Source: an uncultured Clostridia bacterium
Lineage (GTDB): Bacteria; Bacillota; Clostridia; TANB77; CAG-508
Assembly (NCBI GenBank): GCA_948891265.1
Contig: CAQUBD010000008.1
Location: 1-64,000 of the forward strand
Direction of reading: 5' to 3'
Length of the DNA: 64,000 nucleotides
The notes beneath the pieces were generated by a model. It saw only the letters and a list, made by a program, of their open reading frames with translations, was not told the origin of the DNA and ran no database searches. The translations under genes were made by a program, and so were the position numbers. This document shows positions 18,359 through 26,452 of this stretch, piece after piece; position 1 is the stretch's first letter, and every line of letters starts with the position of its first letter.

Positions 18359-19612
18359 ATGCGAATATTTAAAAAATATGGCGATAAATTATTGCTAAAA
18401 GAATTAAAAGCAAGTTATAACTTCTTTATAAAAGAAGCAAATTTAGATAAAAATAGCAAAGGATATGGATTAATAAGAGACAAAAATATGTATGCAGATG
18501 ACATAGCAAGTATTGCATCAGTAGGATATGGGCTAGCAGCACTTGTAATAGGAGCAAAAAGAAATTGGATTAAATATTCAAAAGCGTATGATAGAGCAAA
18601 AAGAACTTTAGATACTTTTTTAAATAATGTAGAAGGAGAGAATGGATTTTATTATCATTTTGTAAATATGAATACTGCTAGAAGAGAATGGAACTGTGAA
18701 ATTTCAATAATTGATACAGCAATTTTTATATGTGGAGCAATATGTGCTGGAGAATTTTTTGAAGGAGAAGTAAAACAAAAATCAGACGAATTATATAAAC
18801 GAATTAATTGGGAGTGGTATAGAAACAAAGAAAATAATTTATTCTACATGGGGTATAAACCAGAAAAAGGATTTTGGGGACAATGGGATATGTATGCAGA
18901 ACAACTAATGTTATATGTATTAGGAACGGCATCTCCAACTTTTCCAATAGATAAAAAAATGTATGATGATATAAAAAAGCAAAAGGCAAATTATAAGGAT
19001 ATAAAAGATATAATTTATACATATTGTGGAACATTATTTACATATCAATTTTCGCATGCATGGATAGACTTTAGAAATAAAAAAGATGAACAAGAGATAG
19101 ACTGGTTTGAAAATTCCATAAAAGCAACTATTGCTAATAGAGAATATTGTATAGAAAATAGCAAAAAATTTAAAACATTTGGAAAAAATTCATGGGGACT
19201 AACAGCGTGTGTTGGACCAAATGGTTATTCTGGTGGATATGGAGCTAAACCATGTTTAGCAGATATAGAAAAAGAAAATGATGGAACAATAACACCATGT
19301 GGACCAGCAGGTTCTATAGTATTTACACCAGAATTAAGTATAAAAGCATTAGAGAACTTTTACAATAATTTTCCAAAGTTATGGGGAAAATATGGCTTTA
19401 TAGATGCTTATAATTTAGAAAAGGGAGAGTGGTATTCTAAAGAAGTTATTGGAATTGATAAAGGAATATCTATGATAATGATTGAGAATTATTTGTCTCA
19501 ACTTATATGGAAGTATTTTATGAAAAATGAATATATAAAAAATGGAATGGAAATTTTGGGAATAAAATCAACTTCAAATACAAAAAACAATAAATTAGAA
19601 ATTGGAACTTAA
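18359..19612 (+). CDS. Glycoamylase-family / GH144-like beta-1,2-glucanase
   Basis: The product has 417 residues and no signal peptide, so it is probably cytoplasmic. GYGLAALVIGAKRNWI near residue 58, YHFVNMNT, WGQWDMYAEQLMLYVLG near 181, YCGTLFTYQFSHAWIDFR and the WGLTACVGPNGYSGGYGA segment match the glycoamylase-like family (PF10091), whose characterised members in GH144 are endo-beta-1,2-glucanases. The GH3 gene follows 126 bp downstream, and GH3 enzymes are common partners for finishing beta-1,2-gluco-oligosaccharides. Substrate specificity is inferred from family, not shown. Confidence 0.7.
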   Translation: MRIFKKYGDKLLLKELKASYNFFIKEANLDKNSKGYGLIRDKNMYADDIASIASVGYGLAALVIGAKRNWIKYSKAYDRAKRTLDTFLNNVEGENGFYYHFVNMNTARREWNCEISIIDTAIFICGAICAGEFFEGEVKQKSDELYKRINWEWYRNKENNLFYMGYKPEKGFWGQWDMYAEQLMLYVLGTASPTFPIDKKMYDDIKKQKANYKDIKDIIYTYCGTLFTYQFSHAWIDFRNKKDEQEIDWFENSIKATIANREYCIENSKKFKTFGKNSWGLTACVGPNGYSGGYGAKPCLADIEKENDGTITPCGPAGSIVFTPELSIKALENFYNNFPKLWGKYGFIDAYNLEKGEWYSKEVIGIDKGISMIMIENYLSQLIWKYFMKNEYIKNGMEILGIKSTSNTKNNKLEIGT

Positions 19613-19738
19613 ACTAGCTTATATGTATAAATATGAGTTCTCCCAAATGTGCATTACTGCATTTTATGGGATATTATAACTTTTAAGTTTGAATATGAAT
19701 AAAAAACAGAAACTTAAAAAATGAAAGGAAAGATGTTT

Positions 19739-21964
19739 ATGAAAGATAAAGACCTTATAAATTTATTAAACCAAATGACATTAGATGAAAAAATAGGACA
19801 AATGGTACAAGTGGCAGGAGATATTTTTTTAGAAGATACCATTGATGTATCAACAGGACCATTAAAAAATTTAGGATTATCAAATGAAATGTTATATAAT
19901 GTAGGTTCTATTTTAAATGTTATGGGAGCTGAAAGAGTAAAAAAAGTCCAAGATGAATATTTATCTAAAAGCAGATTAAAAATACCATTATTATTTATGG
20001 ATGATGTAATAAATGGTTATAAAATTGCATTTCCAATTCCAATTGCACAAGGATGCTCTTGGAATGTAGAAACCATAAAAGAAATGACAAAAATATCAGC
20101 AATGGAGTCAAATATAGCAGGGGCTAATGTTAACTTTTCGCCAATGGTAGATTTATCAAGAGATGCAAGATGGGGAAGAGTAATGGAGTCAATAGAAGGA
20201 GAAGACCCATATCTTGGACAAGTATATGCTAAAGCAATGGTTGAAGCATATCAAGGAAAAGATTTATCTGAATTAGGAAATATAGCTTCATGTGTTAAAC
20301 ATATAGCTGCATATGGGGCTGTAGAAGCAGGTAGAGATTATAATACTGTAGATATGTCTGAAAGAGAATTTAGACAATATTATTTACCATCTTATAAAGC
20401 TGCTATAGAATCAGGAGCAGAGATGATAATGACATCATTTAATATAGTAAATGGAATACCAGCTACAATAAATAAATGGCTAATACAAGATATAATAAGA
20501 AATGAGTTGAATTTTAAAGGTATTGTAATTTCAGATTATGGAGCAATAGAAGAAACTATTGCACATGGAGCTTCGAAAGATGAAAAACAGGCAGCTTTAA
20601 ATGCTATAAATGCAGGTGTTGATATAGAAATGATGTCAAGCATGTATTCTAATAATTTAAAAGAACTATGCTTGGAAAATAAAGAAATTGAAGAAAAAGT
20701 AAATGAAAGTGTACTTAGAATATTAAGATTGAAAAACAAACTTGGACTTTTTGAAAATCCATATGGAAATATAGATAAACAAAAAGAAGACATATATATA
20801 ATGAATAAAGATAACTTAGAAAGAGCAAAAAAATTAACACAAGAAACTTTTGTAATGTTGAAAAATGAAAATAATATTTTGCCATTAGATACAAATAAAA
20901 AAATTGCTTTAATAGGACCATATGCAGATAATAGCGCTATTACAGGTTCATGGTCTATGTTTTCAGATAGAACCAAAAATAAAACAATTTTAGATATGTT
21001 TAAAGAGAGAATGACAAATGAAAAATTATTATATTCTAAGGGAACAGAAATTTTAAGAGAAGAAAAAATAAATGAAATACTAAGAGCTGATGGCTTACCT
21101 TTAATTCATGTAGAAAATGAAAAAGAAAAGGAAGAATTAAGTATAAAAGAGGCATTTGAAACTGCAAAAGAAGCGGAAATAATAATTTTATTATTAGGAG
21201 AACATTATAGGCAAAGTGGAGAAGCATGTTCGCGTTCTAATATTAGTTTACCAGAAAATCAAATAAAATTAATAAATGAATTGCATAGATTAAATAAACC
21301 AATGATTATGATATTATTTAATGGAAGACCACTTCAATTAAATAATGTAGCAGATAAATTTGATGGAATACTAGAAGTATGGTTTCCAGGAACTACAGGA
21401 GCACGAGCTATAACAGAAGTATTATTTGGAGATGTAAATCCTAGTGGAAAACTAACAATGAGTTTTCCACAAAATGCAGGACAATGCCCAATATATTATA
21501 ATCATTATAATACAGGAAGACCACTCTTAAGAGATTTTAGATATATGTCTAGATATCAAGATATACCAACAGAGAGTTTTTATTCATTTGGTTATGGACT
21601 ATCATATTGCAATTTTAAATATGAAAATTTAAAATTGGATAAAAATAAAATGACAGAAGAAGATATTATTACTGTAACAATAGATGTAGAAAATCAAAGT
21701 GCATATGAAGGCTATGAAGTAATACAGCTATATATACAAGATTTGTTTGGAAGTGTTGTGAGACCTGTAAAAGAACTTAAAGGATTTAAAAAGGAATTTT
21801 TTAAACCATTTGAGAAAAGGCAGATAAAATTTGAAATTGATATTGAAATGCTAAAATTTTGGAATCAGGATTTGGAGTATATTGCTGAAGAAGGAGATTT
21901 TAAAGTTTATGTTGGTGGAAATTCAGTTAATGTGTTAGAAGAAACATTTAAACTTAACAGATAA
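19739..21964 (+). CDS. GH3 beta-glucosidase
   Basis: The product has 741 residues. I chose ATG 19739 because AAAGGAAA lies about eight bases upstream; in-frame ATGs at 19721 and 19733 are possible. Conserved GH3 features: DLSRDARWGRVMES, the KHIAAYGAVEAGRDYN substrate loop and nucleophile Asp in GIVISDYGAIEE (residue about 267). The C-terminal alpha/beta domain and a fibronectin-III-like end follow. No signal peptide, so intracellular hydrolysis of imported beta-glucosides is expected. Its neighbour resembles an endo-beta-1,2-glucanase. A terminator follows at 22034. Confidence 0.88.
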   Translation: MKDKDLINLLNQMTLDEKIGQMVQVAGDIFLEDTIDVSTGPLKNLGLSNEMLYNVGSILNVMGAERVKKVQDEYLSKSRLKIPLLFMDDVINGYKIAFPIPIAQGCSWNVETIKEMTKISAMESNIAGANVNFSPMVDLSRDARWGRVMESIEGEDPYLGQVYAKAMVEAYQGKDLSELGNIASCVKHIAAYGAVEAGRDYNTVDMSEREFRQYYLPSYKAAIESGAEMIMTSFNIVNGIPATINKWLIQDIIRNELNFKGIVISDYGAIEETIAHGASKDEKQAALNAINAGVDIEMMSSMYSNNLKELCLENKEIEEKVNESVLRILRLKNKLGLFENPYGNIDKQKEDIYIMNKDNLERAKKLTQETFVMLKNENNILPLDTNKKIALIGPYADNSAITGSWSMFSDRTKNKTILDMFKERMTNEKLLYSKGTEILREEKINEILRADGLPLIHVENEKEKEELSIKEAFETAKEAEIIILLLGEHYRQSGEACSRSNISLPENQIKLINELHRLNKPMIMILFNGRPLQLNNVADKFDGILEVWFPGTTGARAITEVLFGDVNPSGKLTMSFPQNAGQCPIYYNHYNTGRPLLRDFRYMSRYQDIPTESFYSFGYGLSYCNFKYENLKLDKNKMTEEDIITVTIDVENQSAYEGYEVIQLYIQDLFGSVVRPVKELKGFKKEFFKPFEKRQIKFEIDIEMLKFWNQDLEYIAEEGDFKVYVGGNSVNVLEETFKLNR

Positions 21965-22033
21965 AGCTTTTCTAATGATTATGTAGAAATGTATTAATAT
22001 TGTATAAGAGAAGAAGTTTTATATGATAATAAA

Positions 22034-22066
22034 GTAAAGGAAGTTGTTAATAGCAACTTCTTTTAC
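22034..22066 (+). terminator. Terminator after the GH3 gene
   Basis: GTAAAGGAAGTTG pairs with CAACTTCTTTTAC around a short loop. Confidence 0.75.
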
Positions 22067-22192
22067 AATTATATTACATTCGACAAAATTTATTGACTAA
22101 AAAAGTTGGCAATGATATAATTAAATCGAAAAAATGGGATATTATAACAAAAAAGAAAGATAGAAAAACTAAGAATTTGGAGGAATAAAAAT

Positions 22193-23668
22193 ATGAAAAA
22201 AATAACAGCATTAACTTTAATTCTAACAGTATTAGTAACTTTTTTAATAGCAGTAATTTTTCAAAATAAATCATATGCAGTTACACAAAGTTTTAGTACA
22301 AATATAGATTCAATAGATAATTCAAAATATTCAGGAATAAAAGATAAAATAAAGTCATTACAAAACAAATATCCAAATTGGAAATTTAAAATATTATATA
22401 CTGGATTAGACTGGAATGAAGTTATATCTAAGGAATTTACGGGGCATGGAAGTTCACCTAAAAATCTAGTATATAAAACATCAAACTATCAAGGAGAATG
22501 GATCTGTCCAATTTGTAAAGATGCAGGATATGATAATGGTAGTTGGAGATGTGCATCAGAACAAGCTATAAAATATATGATGGATCCAAGATGTTCCTTA
22601 AATGAATCAGACATATTTCAATTTGAAGAATTAACAAATGCAGGATGTGATATAAATATATTAAAAACAATGACAAAAGGAACATATCTTTCAGGGCATG
22701 AACAAGGTATAATAAATGCATCAAATAATAATAATGTAAATGCTTATTATATAGTAGCAAGATTAATACAAGAACAAGGAAATGATGGAACAGTTTTAAC
22801 ATCTGGAAAAGGATATAATGGACAAGGAATAGGATATTATAACGCATTTAACATTGCAGCATCTGGAAATTCAACGCCAGAAATATTAGCAAATGCTCTT
22901 GCATATGCTCAGAAAAAAGGATGGACAAGTTTAGAAGCATCTATTGATGGTGGAATTAGTTTTTTAGCTAAGCAATATATCCAAAAAGGGCAAAATACAC
23001 TATATTTACAAAAATTCGATGTTGAAGCAACAAATGGTTTATATTCAAATCAATATATGCAAAATATACTAGCTGCTCAAAGTGAAGGCGCAACTTTAAG
23101 AAATACATATATAAATATGAATTCAATGTCATCTTCACATACTTTTATAATACCAGTTTATGAAAATATGCCAAAGGAATGTACTAGAAGACCAGACTCA
23201 AATGGTACAAGTAGTACAGAAATAGATATTGTAAAAATTAATGTAGATGAATCATTAAGAATAAGAAATACACCAAATGGAAACACAACTGTTGGATGGT
23301 TATATAAAAATGAAATTGTAACAAGAATAGAAAAAGCTACTACAAAAGTTGCTGGAACATATTGGGACAAAGTTCAAAAAGCCGATGGTACAATAGGATA
23401 TACAGCAAGAGAAACATATGAAAATGAAGGAAGATATAAGTTGTATTTGATACCTATAACTAACATTGCTCCTACAATTAAAGGAGATGTAAATGGAGAT
23501 GGACAAATATCACCAGGAGATTATGTGTTGATTAAAAATTATATTTTAGGAAGTATTAAACTAAATGAAGCACAGAAGAGAGTAGCAGATGTAAATGGAG
23601 ATGGACAAATATCGCCAGGAGATTATGTATTAGTAAAAAATAATATTTTATATGGAACAAAATTATAA
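22193..23668 (+). CDS. Secreted N-acetylglucosaminidase with SH3b-like and dockerin domains
   Basis: The product has 491 residues. A signal peptide (about residues 1-30, ending near KSYA) precedes a LytD/GH73-like glucosaminidase region containing ARLIQEQGNDG (catalytic Glu candidate) and GYYNAFNIAASG near residue 215. An SH3b-like segment lies around 345-410 (SLRIRNTPNGNTTVGWLY). The C-terminus has two dockerin repeats, GDVNGDGQISPGDYVLIKNY and its near copy, each with the DxNxDGxI calcium-binding loop. It should cut the peptidoglycan glycan chain outside the cell. A cysteine-rich insert (CPICKDAGYDNGSWRC) near residue 104 is unusual. The downstream gene, 15 bp later, encodes a membrane-anchored surface protein. 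Confidence 0.82.
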   Translation: MKKITALTLILTVLVTFLIAVIFQNKSYAVTQSFSTNIDSIDNSKYSGIKDKIKSLQNKYPNWKFKILYTGLDWNEVISKEFTGHGSSPKNLVYKTSNYQGEWICPICKDAGYDNGSWRCASEQAIKYMMDPRCSLNESDIFQFEELTNAGCDINILKTMTKGTYLSGHEQGIINASNNNNVNAYYIVARLIQEQGNDGTVLTSGKGYNGQGIGYYNAFNIAASGNSTPEILANALAYAQKKGWTSLEASIDGGISFLAKQYIQKGQNTLYLQKFDVEATNGLYSNQYMQNILAAQSEGATLRNTYINMNSMSSSHTFIIPVYENMPKECTRRPDSNGTSSTEIDIVKINVDESLRIRNTPNGNTTVGWLYKNEIVTRIEKATTKVAGTYWDKVQKADGTIGYTARETYENEGRYKLYLIPITNIAPTIKGDVNGDGQISPGDYVLIKNYILGSIKLNEAQKRVADVNGDGQISPGDYVLVKNNILYGTKL

Positions 23669-23683
23669 AAATTGGAGGTAACA

Positions 23684-25003
23684 ATGAAAAAAAGTTTTAA
23701 ATTAATTTTGGTAGTGTTAATATTTGTTATTGGACTAAGCACAATATCTTATGCAGATGTGTCAGTATCTACAGCATCAATAAGTATGAAAACAAATGAA
23801 AGTAAAAGTGTAACTGTAACTGGTAATGGAGTAACAGGAACGCTTTCGGTAAAATCGTCTAATCCTAATATTGCAATTGCTAGTGCTTCAACAAATTGGA
23901 TTGAAAATAGTTCTGCAACTATAAATATTACTGGGAAATCAGCTGGAAATGCTACGATAACAATATCTGGAACAGTTGCAGATAGTACAGGAATAGATAG
24001 TAATTACCAAAAAACGATTTCTGTAACCGTTGCAAATAATCAAACATCATCAGGAAGTGGAAATTCATCATCTGGAAACTCAAATTCAGGAAATACTAAT
24101 CAAAAACCACCACAACAAACACCTACAAAATCAAATGTAGCAACACTTTCAAATTTAGGAATAAGACCAAATGATTTTTCTGGATTTAAAGCAAATACAT
24201 TAACATATAGTACAGAGGTACCATATGAAACAGAAAAAATAGAAATATATGCAAGTAAAGGGCAAGAAGGACAAAAAATAACAGGAGCAGGAGCAAAAAC
24301 ATTAAAAGAAGGACAAAATACATTTAATATAACAGTAACAGCAGAAGATGGAAAAACAACAAAAACATATACAATAAATATAACAAGAAAACAACAGAAT
24401 GAAGTAGAAAAACCTGAAGCTCCAGTTGAAGAGAATCCAGAAGAGCCAGTAGAAGCATTTGGATTAACAGACTTAAAAATAGAAGGATTACAACTTAGTC
24501 CAGAATTTCAAACTGATATATATGAATATAAAGTAGATTTAAAAGAAGATATAGAGAAATTAAATATAGAAACTATATTGACAGAAGTAAGTTCAAAGGT
24601 TGAAATAATAGGCAATGAAAATTTAAAAAGTGGCGAAAATATTGTTACTATTATAGTAAAAAGTCAGAATGAAGAAAAATCTGCAACATATCAGATTGTA
24701 GTAAATAAAACTTTGCAAAAGGAAGAAAATGTCAACTCTAATAATATAAAAATAGATAAAAAGATTATACTAATATCTTCTGGTGCAATTATTATTTTAA
24801 TTATTATAATAGCAGTAATTATAAAATTAAACAAAAATAAAAACAATGGCGAATATGTAACGTATACAGATTTTTATTCAAAAGATTTGGAAGATGATAA
24901 TGAAGAAACACAGAGAACAGAAGAAATTGACAATGGTGAGGAAATAGAAGAACAAGAAGAAGTAAAGAGGAAAAAACATCCAAAAGGAAAAAGGTTTAAA
25001 TAA
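23684..25003 (+). CDS. Membrane-anchored surface protein with Ig-like and cadherin-like domains
   Basis: The product has 439 residues. ATG 23684 follows GGAGG; an in-frame TTG at 23672 precedes that site. Signal peptide about 1-25, then an Ig/BIG2-like beta domain (residues 25-115), a Ser/Gly/Asn linker with PPQQTPTK, two cadherin-like beta-sandwich repeats (PF12733-like, each starting LSNLGIRP or LTDLKIEG), a transmembrane helix near 365-388 and a charged cytoplasmic tail rich in Glu. It is co-transcribed with the dockerin glucosaminidase. It may be its surface partner, although no cohesin fold is recognisable. Confidence 0.75.
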   Translation: MKKSFKLILVVLIFVIGLSTISYADVSVSTASISMKTNESKSVTVTGNGVTGTLSVKSSNPNIAIASASTNWIENSSATINITGKSAGNATITISGTVADSTGIDSNYQKTISVTVANNQTSSGSGNSSSGNSNSGNTNQKPPQQTPTKSNVATLSNLGIRPNDFSGFKANTLTYSTEVPYETEKIEIYASKGQEGQKITGAGAKTLKEGQNTFNITVTAEDGKTTKTYTINITRKQQNEVEKPEAPVEENPEEPVEAFGLTDLKIEGLQLSPEFQTDIYEYKVDLKEDIEKLNIETILTEVSSKVEIIGNENLKSGENIVTIIVKSQNEEKSATYQIVVNKTLQKEENVNSNNIKIDKKIILISSGAIIILIIIIAVIIKLNKNKNNGEYVTYTDFYSKDLEDDNEETQRTEEIDNGEEIEEQEEVKRKKHPKGKRFK

Positions 25004-25006
25004 TTC

Positions 25007-25035
25007 TTGCAATATTATGTAAAATATGATAAACT
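25007..25035 (+). promoter_or_regulatory. Sigma-A type promoter
   Basis: TTGCAA, a 17-bp spacer and TAAACT lie 34 bp before the 114-residue gene. Confidence 0.55.
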
Positions 25036-25068
25036 ATATACATATTTTATAGAAAAGGAGAGTTTGAT

Positions 25069-25413
25069 ATGGCTAAAGTACAATTTAGTTACTGTCGGTT
25101 GGAACGAATTGAATATCATTATTTGAATGATGTTAAGTATTACAATTATTATGAAGATGAAGAGTGGGAACAGATTAAAGCTATATTAAATGAATTTGGT
25201 ATAAAATTTCCTTCAAAATATGAAGTGGAGTTTGATGAAAATTCTGGATACCAAATTGAAACAGTTCCAGAACCTTTTGGAGCTACTGAAGCAAAAATTA
25301 TCTGCAAAGGTGTAGTTGTGGCAATAACTTCTGCTGATGGCAGTAATTTTTGTGATAGAGAAGGAAAAATGGTTGTGTATATGGACAGATTAAAGGCTGT
25401 GTACGCGGAGTAA
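25069..25413 (+). CDS. Unrecognised 114-residue protein
   Basis: The small soluble acidic protein begins MAKVQFSYCRLERIEYHY. AAGGAGAG precedes the start. It has CGG and CGA arginine codons and GC content unlike the AT-rich surface-protein and lexA genes on either side, with its own promoter and terminator, so it looks like a self-contained insertion of the unusual gene class. No motif is recognised. Confidence 0.6.
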   Translation: MAKVQFSYCRLERIEYHYLNDVKYYNYYEDEEWEQIKAILNEFGIKFPSKYEVEFDENSGYQIETVPEPFGATEAKIICKGVVVAITSADGSNFCDREGKMVVYMDRLKAVYAE

Positions 25414-25422
25414 AATTCCAAT

Positions 25423-25459
25423 AAGAGCATTTTAGAATTAAATTCTAGGATGCTCTTTT
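25423..25459 (+). terminator. Terminator
   Basis: AAGAGCAT (25423-25430) and ATGCTCTT (25450-25457) with additional inner pairing TTTAGAATT/AATTCTAG. Confidence 0.8.
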
Positions 25460-25499
25460 GGATATTGTAACGCATTGTATTATAAATTTAAAAAATATC

Positions 25500-25538
25500 A
25501 AAAATGTGTTTGACATTTTTTTGTTTGTATGATATTAT
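25500..25538 (+). promoter_or_regulatory. lexA promoter with overlapping palindrome
   Basis: TTGACA (25510-25515), 17-bp spacer, TATTAT (25533-25538). The palindrome AAAAATGT-GTTTG-ACATTTTT (25500-25520) overlaps the -35 box and could be an operator. A classical GAAC-N4-GTTC SOS box is not seen. Confidence 0.6.
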
Positions 25539-25568
25539 TTAGAAAATATGAGAAATGGAGTGATAAAT

Positions 25569-26219
25569 ATGCCAAGAAAAAGACCAGAACTAAATGGAAG
25601 AGAAAAATCAATACTAAGATATATTGAAAAACAAATAATGACAGCAGGATACCCGCCATCAGTAAGAGAAATAGGAAAAGCAGTAGGATTAAGCTCAACA
25701 GCAACAGTACATGGTTATTTAGCAAGATTAGAAGACAAAGGATATATCAAAAAACAAGACAAAAAAGGAAGAACATTAAGATTATTAAAAGGAACAGATG
25801 GAGAAACAAAGAAAACATCAACAAAAGACTTCTATACACAAAAAGAACTAGTAGAAGTACCAGTAGTAGGAAAAATTACAGCAGGAGCGCCAATACTAGC
25901 AGTAGAAAACATAACAGACACATTCCCAATTCCAATAGACTTTGTTGGAAACTCAGACTGTTTCATGCTTACAGTTAGAGGTGAAAGCATGATAGAAGCC
26001 GGAATATTAGATGGAGACTATATATTAGTAAGAAAACAAAAAGATGCAAGCAATGGAGAAATAGTTGTAGCATTAATAGAAGATGAAGCAACAGTGAAAA
26101 CATTCTACAAAGAAAAAGACCATATAAGATTACAACCAGAAAATAGTACAATGGATCCAATAATAGTTCCAAATTGCGAAATTCTAGGAAAAGTATGTGG
26201 AGTTTTCAGAAAAATGTAA
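25569..26219 (+). CDS. lexA: LexA SOS repressor
   Basis: The product has 216 residues. ATG 25569 with GGAG eight bases upstream gives the normal LexA N-terminus; an earlier in-frame ATG at 25548 overlaps the ribosome-binding site. The winged HTH spans about 1-65 ([20 protein letters not shown]). The self-cleavage site is Ala105-Gly106 in ITAGAPILA, and the catalytic pair is Ser140 in RGESM and Lys177 in ATVKTF. It represses DNA-damage genes until RecA promotes cleavage. Monocistronic, with a terminator at 26268. Confidence 0.95.
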   Translation: MPRKRPELNGREKSILRYIEKQIMTAGYPPSVREIGKAVGLSSTATVHGYLARLEDKGYIKKQDKKGRTLRLLKGTDGETKKTSTKDFYTQKELVEVPVVGKITAGAPILAVENITDTFPIPIDFVGNSDCFMLTVRGESMIEAGILDGDYILVRKQKDASNGEIVVALIEDEATVKTFYKEKDHIRLQPENSTMDPIIVPNCEILGKVCGVFRKM

Positions 26220-26267
26220 TATCATATATTAAATTCACAGAAAATTCACACTAAAGGTATTGATAAG

Positions 26268-26309
26268 TAACACTTTGTCAAATATAATATAAGGCAAAGT
26301 GTTATTTTT
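26268..26309 (+). terminator. lexA terminator
   Basis: TAACACTTTG pairs with CAAAGTGTTA followed by TTTTTG. Confidence 0.85.
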
Positions 26310-26342
26310 GTCTGTCGATTTGGGGATAATTCTTAAAAAATG

Positions 26343-26440
26343 AAGATGTGTCCCCAAAAGGATAAAAATTAAGATAGCTGTTTGAGCAAAGCGAATTACA
26401 GATATCTTATGCAAAAGGAAACGTCCCCAATGGGACAAAA
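26343..26440 (+). repeat. Hairpin repeat R4, long copy lacking one hairpin
   Basis: It starts GATGTGTCCCC, continues AAAAATTAAGATAGCTGTTTG and AATTACAGATATCTTATGC, and ends AAACGTCCCCAATGGGAC directly before GGAGG of the exporter gene. Compared with 12371 and 48814 it lacks the CAGAATTYAT hairpin. Confidence 0.85.
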
Positions 26441-26452
26441 TGGAGGAAAGAT

